This document shows, one piece after another, positions 1 to 10,510 of a DNA stretch of 64,000 nt (its first letter is position 1; each line of letters opens with the position of its first letter). Source of the stretch: Anaeramoeba flamelloides (lineage: Eukaryota; Metamonada; Anaeramoebidae). The notes under the pieces were generated by a model. That model had not been told where the DNA came from. It made no database searches and saw only the letters and a program-made list of their open reading frames with translations. The translations under genes were made by a program, and so were the position numbers. The stretch is taken from NCBI GenBank assembly GCA_027625915.1, contig JANTQA010000026.1, positions 8,308,001 to 8,372,000 of the forward strand, read 5' to 3'.

Positions 1-655
1 AAAATGTTTTTATTATTTTATTTTTCTTAAATTTGTAATTTATGTTTTTTCTCTACTTTCAAAAATCTTTTATTAATTGTCTCTTCTCTCTTTTTTTGAA
101 GAAAAAGAGAGAATACATTTTTAATTTTTTAAAAATTATATGGCTTTTTTGTAAGAAAAGAAAAACAAAAACGCTGTTTTATTTTAGACATTATTTTCAA
201 AAAAGAAATGGAATTTATTCCTTTTTCAAACATTTCCCCAAATTATGAAGTATTTTTTTTTTTTTTTTGATTTAACAAATAGCTTGGTTCAAGAGACAAA
301 ATATTTTTTTCAACTCGTTTGAAATTGAGACATTCGCCAATCTAGTTGTTATTAATTAAACAAATCTAATAATTTTTTTTTTTTTAAAGTACTGATAAAG
401 AACTTTAAATAACAAATTTAAAGTCAAAATTTCAAAGTAAAACACTTCTTATTTTACTTCATTCGAATTGAAAATAAGAAGATCATAAAATTTTCCAAAC
501 TTTGCCTAATAATACAATGATTTCTTAAAATCTTTCCAAAACAACTAAAATACTATCTTTGACTGTTAAGTGTTCTAATCTCTTTCTTTTCTGCAGTTAG
601 CAAAAATTATTTACTTAAATTTTTACAAAGAAAAAGTTTATGGTTAAATAAAAAC
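1..655 (+). repeat. Dispersed repeat family G, copy 1
   Basis: The stretch matches 37590-38255 in the same orientation, through shared blocks such as TCTTTTATTAAT, GTCTCTTCTCTC and AAAGAAAAAGTTTATG. It runs off the left edge, so the element's true end is not visible. No coding capacity is evident. In the second copy the preceding sequence holds a coding-like stretch on the other strand, so G may be the non-coding part of a larger transposon. Confidence 0.6.
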
Positions 656-974
656 TTATAACAGATTTATAGCATGTTATAAATTTTATAGCACATTTTA
701 ATAACAAACACAAATGTTAGAAAAGTTGTTCTTATAAAATTTTACTACATTTGAAACATTATAACACCTTTACAGCACGTTTATAACATATTCTAATTTT
801 TATTTTTTTTTTGATTTATGAAATTATTAAAAGATCAATATATTTTTTTCTGGAAAATACTGATTATTAAAAAATCAGCTTCTGTTCGAGAGTTTGTATT
901 TTATTTTTAATATTTCAATCAAAAAAATGATGGATTTTCAGAATAAAATGGAAAGCACAGAAAAATATAACAGT
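656..974. other. AT-rich spacer with TTATAACA-like repeats
   Basis: Around 655-800 the words TTATAACA, TTATAGCA and TATAACAC recur in loosely spaced copies. A similar cluster lies at 57660-57880. No gene is seen. It may be the subterminal part of a transposon or a decayed satellite. Confidence 0.4.
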
Positions 975-1325
975 GGTTTTCCAGGATTCAAACGAATTGG
1001 TTATAATCTTTGTTTTTCCTCTATTCTTTTGAATCATGTAAAATTATATTTACCTTTTTTTTAATTTAAGAAATAAATGGAAAACCGTAGTTCGGTTTTC
1101 TTTTTATTTCTCAAATTAAAAAAAATCGCTGTTAGGTTTTCTTGATTTTTCTGTTTATTTGTGAAATCAATACATTTTCGTTAGGTTTTTTTTACTTTAG
1201 AAATAAACCTAGAACACTTAACATATAAAATAGAAAACCTCAAAAAAACCTAGAACACTTAACGAATAAAATAAAAAACTTCAAGAAAACCTAGGTACTC
1301 TAGGGCACTCTCGGGCACTTGACGA
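975..1325 (+). repeat. Double-hairpin element H, copy 1
   Basis: First hairpin: arms GGTTTTCCAGGATTC and GAATC near 990-1036, with a decayed right arm. Second hairpin: TTAATTTAAGAAATAAA facing TTTATTTCTCAAATTAAA at about 1060-1125. It then runs into repeated CCTAGAACACTTAAC and GGCACTC words, ending at GGCACTTGACGAC. The same plan recurs at 5622-5845, 6030-6290, 26075-26240, 36145-36330 and 60995-61225. Confidence 0.6.
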
Positions 1326-1745
1326 CTGTACAGAAATATTTCAAAATAATAAAAATCAAAACTATTTATTTAAAACTCAAAAATATTAAAGTTATCGTTC
1401 AAGTTCAACCATTCAAAAATGAAGACATTTACTAATTGCCTAGAAAAAGTTATTTCCAAAAAATGTTCAAATAAATTTGGGAAATTTTATTTCAAAATAT
1501 GAACAGAAAGAAACAATCGAAAATATTGATCATTTTTTATGGGTATGCCCTTCCTATGAAAACAATAGATTAATTTTTTGAAATAAATGAAAAGAAAAAA
1601 ATCTGAATGAACTAATTTCAAACCAAGAGAGTTTGAAATTATTTTCATTAGTTAATAATTGTGAAATCTCTGATTTTCTGATTAGATTTCTGAAAAGGAG
1701 GTTTAAGTCAAAGGACAACTAGAGTGTAATTTACACTTTTTCAAT
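1326..1745 (+). mobile_element. 5'-truncated LINE tail, family L1
   Basis: This is a 3' fragment of a LINE-like retrotransposon. It aligns with the longer copy on the minus strand at 11236-12250. It keeps the region encoding a C-terminal zinc-binding (zf-RVT-like) segment, with residues equivalent to D-H-F-L-W followed by a Cys and Tyr-Glu-x-N-R. It ends in the L1 signature: near-palindrome GTGTAATTTACAC, then TTC and an (AAT)n tail. Several stops and frameshifts show that it is dead. Confidence 0.7.
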
Positions 1746-2212
1746 AATAATAATAAAAATACAAATTTTTTGGATATTAATGCTTTTTCCAATTTAATAC
1801 TCTTTATACCGGGTCATTTATGAAGAGTATTTTGTTGAATTTTCTGAAAAGTGAATTTAATTTGCAAGTACAATTTCTCTTGTGTTTTGAACAAAAAGAA
1901 GAGATAATTTGAGAAGAGATCAAAAAAGGATTTTTTAGACCTTTCACATTTATTTGCTGTTTTATTTTTGGAAACCTAAATTTTTTCTACTTTTGAGTTT
2001 CTCATTTTTTTTTTTTTTTCACTGAATTCCTTTTGGAAAATTACCCTGTAATTTGTAATCTTTTCATTTTTATATGTAACTCCAAATCAAGAATAAATTT
2101 AAAGAGTTTGTTCTTTAAATTCAATTGAACTATTTTTTAATCTATCTTTTTTTTCCATTTCAAATAATAAATTAATATTTTTATATTTCTCTCTATTTTC
2201 AATAATAATAAT

Positions 2213-2246
<34 letters not shown>

Positions 2247-2273
2247 TTAATAATAATAATAATCAACTAAAAG
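1746..2273. repeat. AT-rich spacer with (AAT)n microsatellite
   Basis: No gene signal is seen. An AAT trinucleotide run lies at about 2199-2263, immediately before the acceptor-like CTAAAAG at 2267-2273 that precedes the BTB exon. Confidence 0.6.
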
Positions 2274-3098
2274 AATCATACACCATTGCATTATTTGATC
2301 TTAACAATAAATAACAATTTACACCGAAATGGATTTAATTTATTTTTATTAAATAATTTAGAATTATTGTTAAAAAGAGGTGCGGAAATTGATGCAAAAA
2401 ACAATAATGAAAAAACACCGAAAGACTTGACAAATATATTAAGTGTAAAGGCTTTATTAAACGGTATTCATTCCATTAACGAAGATTTTTTAACATTATT
2501 GAAAAACAAAGAATTTTGTGATTATAAAATTAAAAATATGGGTTGTCATAGTATAATTTTAAAAGCTAGAACAAAGATGGACAATTTAGAACAAATTAAG
2601 AATGTGGTTGAAATCTACCCATCAAAACATGTAAAGATCTTTTTAAAATGGGTATATGGCAAACAATTGCCCAATGAACAAATCTTAAAAATCACACCAA
2701 TTTTTGAAAAATTAAATTTACAACAATTCAAATTTCAAAGATTAGAAGATGATTTAAAATTGTTATGGAAGCGAAATGATTCAAAAGATTATTCAATCAT
2801 CGTAAACAAAAAAGAAATCAAAGTTCATAAAATTATTTTAATTGCCAGATCTCAACTTTATCGTTCATTATTCCTTTCGACAAAAGATCGCTCAAATAAA
2901 GTTAAAGATTATTCAGGGAAAAGCTATAAAACATTAAAATTGCTCTTCAAATTTTTTTATTTTGACGAAATCAATATTCAAAAAGTAAACCAACAAATCT
3001 TTAATGAAATTTATGATGTTTATGACTATTACCAATTAAACAATTCTTCAAAAATGTTGTTTTATTTAGAAGCATTAGAACATTTTTCTTTAAATTAA
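2274..3098 (+). CDS. Ankyrin + tandem-BTB protein, 3' exon (partial)
   Basis: The open frame reads NHTPLHYLI then LELLLKRGAEIDAKNNN, a clear ankyrin repeat (residues about 1-50). Two BTB/POZ modules follow at about 68-150 (degenerate) and about 170-250 (NDSKDYSIIV, VHKIILIARSQLYRSLF, VKDYS, LLFKFFYF, YYQLN). There is no ATG before the ankyrin repeat and an in-frame TAA lies at 2268-2270, so the sequence is best read as a terminal exon opening after AG at 2272-2273. Upstream exons would lie left of 2273, possibly beyond the window, given the 4-5 kb introns in other genes here. Alternatively the gene lost its 5' end when the nearby LINE and microsatellite arrived. Stop is TAA. The same cassette is present at 8419-10218 and 55257-56441. 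Likely role: cytosolic adaptor, perhaps for cullin-3; that is inference from the family. Confidence 0.8.
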   Translation, partial: NHTPLHYLILTINNNLHRNGFNLFLLNNLELLLKRGAEIDAKNNNEKTPKDLTNILSVKALLNGIHSINEDFLTLLKNKEFCDYKIKNMGCHSIILKARTKMDNLEQIKNVVEIYPSKHVKIFLKWVYGKQLPNEQILKITPIFEKLNLQQFKFQRLEDDLKLLWKRNDSKDYSIIVNKKEIKVHKIILIARSQLYRSLFLSTKDRSNKVKDYSGKSYKTLKLLFKFFYFDEINIQKVNQQIFNEIYDVYDYYQLNNSSKMLFYLEALEHFSLN

Positions 3099-3122
3099 TT
3101 ATTCTTTCACTCATTTTAGATA

Positions 3123-3719
3123 AACTATATTTCAAAAATTGTGTCTCACCCGAAATAATAAATTGAAAAAAAAAAAAAAAAAGTATCCGACTGTATTCAA
3201 GAACAACTAATAATTAAAGCTTGATTAATAATTCACTTTTTAATTATTATAAACATATAAAAGCCTGATACATTAAAAATTAAAAATATTAAAACCAAAA
3301 CCTAAAAAAAAGTGAGTCACAGTTTTTGAAACGAGTATTACGAATTTTTTTATTACTGGAATTTCAATGGAAAAGGGTTAATAAAAAGATTTTTTAATAA
3401 TAAATAAATCCACTTTAAAAGACATTACATCGTCTCAATTTTCTTTATGATTATTAGTATTTTCTAATTTTTTTTTTTCAACTTGATCTTGAGCTTTTAG
3501 AAAAAAAAAAAAAAAATGACAAAACAATATCCGTTAGAGCACCAAATATACTAATTCTCTTTGAAACAAAATATTTAATTTAAGTGTTATCTAAGGATTA
3601 TAAGATATAGAATTTATAAACAATTATCTTAGAAAGAAAAAATTTAAAATTAAAAATTGTATCGTTACCTATACAAAAAAAAATAACTTGAAATAATTTT
3701 TCAACATTTGAAAAATTAC
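3123..3719 (+). mobile_element. TA-flanked TIR element family E, copy 1
   Basis: The left end AACTATATTTCAAAAATTGTG is preceded by TA at 3121-3122. The right end near 3700-3719 (CAACATTTGAAAAATTA) is a decayed version of the terminus seen at 19243-19264. Length is close to the 615 bp of copy 2 without its LINE insertion. There is no transposase, so it is non-autonomous, perhaps Tc1/mariner-like because of the TA target. Confidence 0.55.
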
Positions 3720-4759
3720 TTTGTTATTGTGATTTTATTATTATTCTATCTAAATTTTTTTTAAAAAAAAGAAGTTTTTGAAAAGTTTGTTGACACATCA
3801 GGCCCTTCTTAAATTTTAAGGATTAAAACACACCATACTTTACTGGAAATTTTTTTGGTTCCCTTTGCACCCCAATTTTGCCGAAAATACTTGATTAAAT
3901 AATTTATTCATTACAAAAGATATTTTGATATCACATAGAAAAATTATTTTATCTGTTTATTACTATCCAATAGCAATCTCTATATTTGATTCTAAATGTT
4001 TTAAAAATAATATAAAAAATATAAATTCAATTTTAATAAAAAAATATAATAGTTTTTTTACATTGTAGCATTTGTGAAAATTTTTCAACAATAATTTTTT
4101 TGTAAATTTAAACAATTTGGCCAATAGTTTGAGTCAGATTAATAATGATTTTATTTTATCATTTTTACTATTTTTTAATTTTTGACTTTTTGAAATCTAG
4201 ACATAAAATAAATAATATTATTGAATAATAATGAATTGATCAGAAATTATTTTCCCAGATCTGTATTAATTTAGATTATAAAATTCAAATTTTACAAATA
4301 TATAATTTAAATTTAGACTAATAATACAATTCAAAAAAAAATTATGTTTCGAAGATTATTTTATTATCTTGGAATAATATTTAAGAGTTATTTTTTATTT
4401 TTATTTTTATATTTTTGTTGCTGACTAATTTATCTATTAAAACAGTTTTTATTTGTTTAATTCCAATTTAATAAATGAAATTATTTTACATTTTTTTTTT
4501 TTGTTTTTTCGAGTATTTTCTATTAGTTAAATAAAAGTTGTAGAAAATTATTCATATTAAACTTTTTAATTTTTACCTGAAGAAATAAATTTCATTTTTT
4601 CTCCTAATTTAATAAAAATTTAAATTTTTTCAGTAATTTATTTTTTTATTTATTTTTTTATCAGAAAATTAACATCATTTTTTGATTTTTTATTATTAAT
4701 AAATCAATATATTGAGTTTTTAAAATAAATAAATAAATAAATAAAAATAAAAAAAAATA
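3720..4759. other. AT-rich intergenic spacer
   Basis: Only homopolymer tracts and simple AT repeats are visible, including AAAT repeats near 4720-4750. No gene, RNA or TIR element could be supported. Confidence 0.5.
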
Positions 4760-5345
4760 ATTTATACTTTTTAAATTTTTCCTAATTTCTCTTTTTAAGT
4801 TTTTCGGATTCCTCCTCTTTTTATTTTTTTAGGTGTTTGGTAAGGCAAAAGGAATAAAAAATCATTATAAGAATAGGTAGACTTGGTCATGTCTAACCTA
4901 ACCAAACTTGTTAATGATCAGATCTAAAACAAATTGTGCTGGACTTATGCAAATGTAGAGAATTGGAACTAAAAAATGAGATCTTAAACTAACTTGATCA
5001 GAACTGAATCCAACGAACGTGATCTGAAGACAACCAAAGTGAACCGAATTGGACTTTCCGTACAATCTTTCAACTCGTTACTTGGACTGGGTTTTTGCTG
5101 TGGAGTCGGTATCTTGTACTGGGATTTTGTGAAAATAAGATTTGGGAAACTTGCCAAAAAAAAAAGCAACTAAAAGTACAAAAAAAAAGCAACAAAAATT
5201 TGTAAAACCAAATCTTATTCTTATAAAACCTTAGCACTTTATAGATTCATTCCTTCTATAAAGTTCTAAAAAACAACTTAATAAAGTAACCTATTTCATT
5301 TATCTATAGTTGTTCAAATATTTAGATCTCTTTATGAAAACAAAT
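4760..5345 (+). repeat. Dispersed repeat family F, copy 1
   Basis: It aligns over its length with the reverse complement of 24226-24755. Shared blocks include GGTTCCTCCTC/GGATTCCTCCTC, GTTAATGATCAGATCT, GTACTGGGATTTTG and GTTGTTCAAATATTTAGA. It is less AT-rich than its surroundings and has no clear TIR or open frame. A SINE or MITE is possible; no A-box or B-box is convincing. Confidence 0.6.
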
Positions 5346-5621
5346 TAGGGTGGTGATCCAAAAAAATTGATACCTAAATAGAAACAAGATACAACCACCA
5401 ACCCACTCAACACTTGGGGTACAAAAAACTTTTTAATGAAGTTTTTTACTTTTTTTACTTTTTTTTACACTCTCTTTCCTTTTTGGCTTTTCTTTCTCTT
5501 TTTCTTGTCTTTGTTTAAAAAAATTTTTCAATTCATTTTTTAAAGAAAAGATATCCTATGAGTTATAATCTCGCCTAAATTATAGCTATATTAAAAAACT
5601 CTAAAACCAATTTTAGAGTTT

Positions 5622-5845
5622 CAGAAAGTGCCGAGAAGTGCCTAGCTTTTCCAGAATTCAAAAGAATAGAGAAAAATCTTTGATTTTACTCAATTCTTTT
5701 AAATTCTGGAAAAGATAACGGTGTTTTTTTTTAATTTGAGAAATAAATCTAAAAATAAATATATTTTCTGTTTATTTCTCAAATTAAAAAAAGGCTAATG
5801 GAAAACAGGAGATAATTTTATTGAATTATCTCACTTCAAAAAAAA
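5622..5845 (+). repeat. Double-hairpin element H, copy 2
   Basis: AAGTGCCGAGAAGTGCC leads into hairpin 1 (CTTTTCCAGAATTCAAAAG facing CTTTTAAATTCTGGAAAAG). Hairpin 2 follows (TTAATTTGAGAAATAAA facing TTTATTTCTCAAATTAA). The unit ends with a GAGATAATTTTATTGAATT block also found at the end of copy 6. Confidence 0.65.
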
Positions 5846-6029
5846 AAAAAAAAAAAAAATGAATTATTTTGATTAAAGAATAAATACAAATTAACAAAAA
5901 TAATAAAAAAATTTAGAATTACTTCTAATATCATATTCAAAATGAAGAATCATTTTGCTTATTGAAATTGGTTAATGATAATGAGAATGGTAATTGTATA
6001 TTGAAATTTCTAAATTAAAAATGTAGAAA

Positions 6030-6290
6030 TTAGAAAAGTGTCATAGAGTGCCGTAGAGTGCCGTAGAGTGCCGAGGTTTTCCAGAATTTAAAATAATTTA
6101 GTTAAAATCTTAGATTTTTCTCTATTCTTTTGAATTCTGGAAAACTTAGGCCATTAGGTTTTTTTACCTATTGAAATAAAAAGAAAATTTAAATAATTTT
6201 CTTTTTATTTCTTAAATTAAAAAAAACCTAGACACTCTACGCACTCCACAGCGCATCATGAAACATGATGGCACTTGACGACATTCTATG
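6030..6290 (+). repeat. Double-hairpin element H, copy 3 with GAGTGCCGTA repeats
   Basis: It begins with a short tandem array (GAGTGCCGTA repeated). Hairpin 1 has TTTTCCAGAATTTAAAATAATT facing a TTGAATTCTGGAAAA arm. Hairpin 2 has TTGAAATAAAAAGAAAATT facing its complement. It ends at CACTCTACGCACTC and GGCACTTGACGAC, roughly the inverse of its start, so the whole unit is also a weak outer inverted repeat. Confidence 0.65.
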
Positions 6291-6981
6291 TAAACTAAAT
6301 TCAAAAAATAGGGGCCCAAATTTCGAGATCTCGTTCTAGAATCATTGGATTTCAATATAATGTTGGGCAGTTGATTAATGATGTAATTTAAATAAAATTT
6401 TCTACTTCATAATTTACTAACCAAACTTTTGACTGAAAAATTGGAAGAAAATAAAAAAAATTTTCAAACAATCAGATGACAATTTGATTTTTTTTTGTTT
6501 GTTAGTTTCTTCAATCAAATAGTTTCAGATGTCAATTTTTCTTCACTGATTTACATTTAATATTTTTACCTGATGAAAAATTTCAATTTAATTCTCAATC
6601 AAATTACTCTTCCAACCGAAAAAAAATTCGATAATATCCAGATGTTGTAAAATTTTGGATGATTTTTTTAGCCAAATTTTTGTACAAAAAATGAATAATA
6701 TTTTTTTCAACGTATAAAAATTTTTAAAGAAGACACCTTGTTTGTATTTAATCTTCTGATGATTATCCATCAACTTCTAGTTTATTGATGATTATTTACA
6801 GGGTTCCTCATATAATTAGTTTAGTGAGTATAATTTGAAAAACTGGACCCTTATTTTTCGAAAGTAGTTTATATTGTCATTATTATTATATCTTATATTT
6901 TTTAAATCTGATTGACATTTCCCTCCAGAACTATTTATTATTAAATTTGTATAAAATAATTTATTTTTAAATTATATAATA
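6291..6981. other. AT-rich intergenic spacer
   Basis: No supported gene. A 61-codon open frame at 6588-6773 on the minus strand is low complexity and has no family features. Confidence 0.5.
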
Positions 6982-8250
6982 GAGGTTTTGATGATAACAT
7001 GCTATAATTCACGATAAAGTTACAAAAATCGCGATAATTTCAATCAAATCGCGATATATCAGAAAATCGTGATATTCAATATTATGGCGATAATATAACA
7101 AATCGTGATATTCTATAAAATCGCGATAATTATTAAAAAATCGCAATAAATGCTAAAATATCACGATTAAAAAGTAATCGCGATATGATAGTTGATGGGT
7201 TTTTGGGTTAATTGAGAAATATTTTTACAAAAAAATTTTTTTTGATCAAAAAATAGATTAGGTGAAAAAAAGTTATTCTTTGAAAAAACAACAAAAAAGA
7301 TGCTTGATCCAATCAAGGATCAGATCAATGAGTTTTATTGTATTTTCATTTTATTTGGTTGACAAACCTATCGATCCTTTAAGATCAACAACAATAAGAA
7401 ATAAATAGAAATAAATATTTTTTCAGTTAATCGTGGTGTTTTAAATTTAGTTGAATAAAAGAGCTTCTAAAACAACCAACCCTTTATCTGTTCTTTAAAG
7501 AATGTGATCTTGGGTTACAATATTTTCATTTTTTCTCAGCAAGCTAAAAGGAGTTGGATAACTCTTCAAAAGATTTCACAACATCCTTGCCAGATGATCA
7601 CCAATTATTAAGATTTTTTATACAATACTAGTCTTCTTCTTCTTTTTCTTCTTTGAGAATCTTTGTTTTGGAACGAAAACACAATTAGAGCTTAGTGGTT
7701 TTTGTTTGATCGATCACCAAAAAGAATGAAAATTATTCTTTATTCTTTTTGGCTATTTACAAATGGTGAAGGTAACAACTCCATTTTAAGAAAACACACA
7801 TATTTTATATTCAAGTGTATTGTTGAAATGGATAATTATTAGTTTGATCATAAAATTTGTTTGAGATTTTATATTTTGTTAAAAAAAAAAATGAAAAGAA
7901 AAAAATTTTTTTCTACAACAACCAAACTCATTCCCTTTATAAAAGTTTTCTGTCTTTCAAAACTTTCAAACGCTTGAAGACAGTTCAGAACCCTTACAAA
8001 CACTTTCTGGCATTATTAAAGGGAAAGTGTTGTAAAAGTATCAAAGCTTTGTAAAAGTCAAGAGATTTTTTTTAAGATTATTTCAAAAAAATAATTTTTC
8101 ATTTTTTCGCGATAATATGAATATCGCGATAATGTTGTTTATCGCGATTTTATGATTTTTCGCGATAAAGTTGGACTAATCGCGATTTTTTTAATACTAT
8201 TGCGATTTTATTGTTAATATCAGGATAATATATGTTATCATCAAAACCTC
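6982..8250 (+). mobile_element. TIR element T, copy 1, with ATCGCGAT subterminal arrays
   Basis: Perfect terminal inverted repeats GAGGTTTTGATGATAACAT (6982-7000 and 8232-8250) are flanked on both sides by TA (6980-6981, 8251-8252), consistent with a TA target duplication. Inside each end lies an array of the palindrome ATCGCGAT and variants: about ten in 7020-7190 and about six in 8105-8215. No transposase frame is visible, so it is non-autonomous. The same element is inverted at 22525-23931 inside the G-alpha gene. Confidence 0.85.
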
Positions 8251-8418
8251 TAATTTTAAATTAACTATTTCTGAAAATTAATATTTTTCATTTTCTTTTT
8301 TTGAAAATTTTAAAATTTTGAAATGTGTTCAAAAACCCAAAAGTTCTAATTTTTTATAGGGTTTATATCTTCTTTTGCCAATTGAAATTCTGACTTGATC
8401 AAGTTTTAAAAAATCAAA

Positions 8419-10218
8419 TTATTTCAGATCAAATTGCTTTTTAATTTTCAATAATTCATTTTCAAAATTACATTGATCATTTAATTGATAATATTCAACA
8501 GCATCAGATAATTCATCAACGATTAATTCTGGGTCTTGGTCAGCTGTTAATTCAATTGAATTGGTATAAAAATATTTGATTAAAATTTCCAAGCTTTCAA
8601 TAGTTTTATTAGAATAATCTTGAACTTTATTTATGTTTTCTTTTTCATTAACATTATCAAACATTTCCCGAAACAATCCACTTCTAGCTAATAAAATGAA
8701 TTTGTGTACTGGTATTTCTTCATATTTTCCTTCTTTGTCTTCATCCTCCTCTTGATCATCATCAATTTTGACCAAAATTTTAAAATCCTTTGAATCATCA
8801 TCCTTGTAGAGTTGGGCAATATCCTTTTCAAGTGTGTTATCCACAGATGGAGGGAAAGTTAATTTCAACAAATCAAAAGTTTGTTCAAGTTTTCCAATAT
8901 CTGAGATCTCATCATGATAAATCCATTTCAGAAAATTCAAAGTTTGTTCTTTATTGATTGATTCTTGTCCAAATAATTTTTTTTGAATGTGATCAATTGT
9001 TAATTTGGTTCTGCATTCGAGAAGGCCCTTATGTACAGGGATTTTGTTTCTCAAGGTTCCAATTTCACAATCACAAAATTTTTTGGATTTATAGAATATC
9101 ATTAGATCTTCAGAAAGTGTATTTTTGAAATCAAGATAAAGAAAGGTAACCTTTGCTGAATAGGCAATTCGGATCAGGTCTTTTGAACCCAAATAATTTG
9201 TAAAAAAACTTGGAAGGCTGGTTTTTGTTGGAATATTCTTGTTGTAGGATTCGTTTGTTGGGAATTGGTCTTTTTCGAACCCCCACATATACAATTCGTT
9301 TTGGTCTGTCAAAACCAAGGTTCGTTTTACACCTGTTGATATTTGGACAGCTTTCTTATCCTTTAGTTGTGGTATTAAGGTAAAAATGTTTTTATGGACT
9401 CTAATTTCATTTGTTCCCAGGTTGCCGCAGCCAAAGGTTTGTCCCTTATTGGTGATTAGAATGGAGAGGAAAAGACCCGAACTTACAGTCAGTATCTCAG
9501 ATCCTTTAAAGTTTTTAACAACAGTGGGTGAACTTTTAGAACCAGTAGAACCAATACCTAACTTTCCAAAATCATGGTTTCCACAGGCATACAAAAGATC
9601 AGGCTTGCTTGTGGTGAAAAAGAAGCCCATAGCATGGTTTCCTGCAAAGATTTTAATAACCTTGTCTTGGATATAGACAGGTATTGGTTCTTGGCCTCCT
9701 CTTTGGCCAATGCCCATCCTTCCATGAAAGTTCGATCCTGAGCCATACAATTGGTCTCCATTACAAAGATAATACCCAGAACAAGCGCCCATGGTAAGTG
9801 AATTAACAAACAATTTCTTTTCTTCAAAAAATTTTACAGGCCGGATCTCTTCAAAAGTACTTTGGTCTGCATCAAGAAGAGGTACTTCTTTGTAATGGTT
9901 TTTATTAGCCAAAGACCAGACCTTTCCTGACTCAGTTAAAATTAGATAGGTATAGTAACTTGAAACAATGTCTTTGATTGTTTCGTTTTTGGGTAATTGG
10001 TATTTCCTTTTCTCATGATCTTTTTGATAAAACTCCAATTTGTTTGGCTTTTTCCAAACAAGAAAATGAGGATGACTTCCACAAATAACGATCTTTTTTA
10101 TTGAATGGGTTTTTTTGATGTTACTTTCGGACCATTTGGGTAAATTGTTGTTGTTTTCTTGAGTAAGGAAACTGAATTCTTTAGATCCAGTAAGATAAAG
10201 AGAGGACGAATTTTCCAT
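8419..10218 (-). CDS. RCC1-repeat + tandem-BTB protein
   Basis: This is a 599-residue intronless protein. Residues about 45-365 form RCC1-type propeller repeats, visible as GSGSNFHGRMGIG, ACGNHDFGKLGIG, GCGNLGTNE and MWGF. Two BTB/POZ modules follow: a degenerate one at about 380-465 (KKFCDCEI, VHKGLLECRT, FLKWIY) and a better one at about 483-590 (DSKDFKILV, VHKFILLARSGLFREMF, VQDYS, LIKYFYTN, YYQLN). An acidic insertion at about 496-508 splits the second BTB between its first strands. The ATG sits in an A/T-rich leader and the stop is TAA. RCC1 propellers can act as exchange factors or protein-binding platforms; RCC1-BTB proteins elsewhere are linked to cullin-3. The propeller is too divergent to assign GEF activity. 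It shares its C-terminal cassette with 2274-3098 and 55257-56441. Confidence 0.9.
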   Translation of the reverse strand: MENSSSLYLTGSKEFSFLTQENNNNLPKWSESNIKKTHSIKKIVICGSHPHFLVWKKPNKLEFYQKDHEKRKYQLPKNETIKDIVSSYYTYLILTESGKVWSLANKNHYKEVPLLDADQSTFEEIRPVKFFEEKKLFVNSLTMGACSGYYLCNGDQLYGSGSNFHGRMGIGQRGGQEPIPVYIQDKVIKIFAGNHAMGFFFTTSKPDLLYACGNHDFGKLGIGSTGSKSSPTVVKNFKGSEILTVSSGLFLSILITNKGQTFGCGNLGTNEIRVHKNIFTLIPQLKDKKAVQISTGVKRTLVLTDQNELYMWGFEKDQFPTNESYNKNIPTKTSLPSFFTNYLGSKDLIRIAYSAKVTFLYLDFKNTLSEDLMIFYKSKKFCDCEIGTLRNKIPVHKGLLECRTKLTIDHIQKKLFGQESINKEQTLNFLKWIYHDEISDIGKLEQTFDLLKLTFPPSVDNTLEKDIAQLYKDDDSKDFKILVKIDDDQEEDEDKEGKYEEIPVHKFILLARSGLFREMFDNVNEKENINKVQDYSNKTIESLEILIKYFYTNSIELTADQDPELIVDELSDAVEYYQLNDQCNFENELLKIKKQFDLK

Positions 10219-10510
10219 TTTTGTGAAAAATATTATAAAATGAGAATAAATGATTTAATATTTGACTTTTTTACAATCTTTATTCTCGATGTCAAAGAAA
10301 GACTTTTTTGAAGTCACTTCTTTTTCAAAAACATATTTTACAATTTGAAAAGAAACACACTTTATCAATAAAAAGATTCAAATTCTTTTGATAAAGTTGT
10401 TTGTGAAAAAATGAGGTTATTACACGAACCACAAAAGTAAAAATACAAAAATAAGGTATTTTGATTTGATATTTTTTTATTCTGGATTTTTGAACTTGGA
10501 ATCTGTTTAA

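Noticed and set aside
9386-9676. Antisense open frame inside the RCC1-BTB gene
   Set aside because: Mirror of the real coding frame; no independent features.
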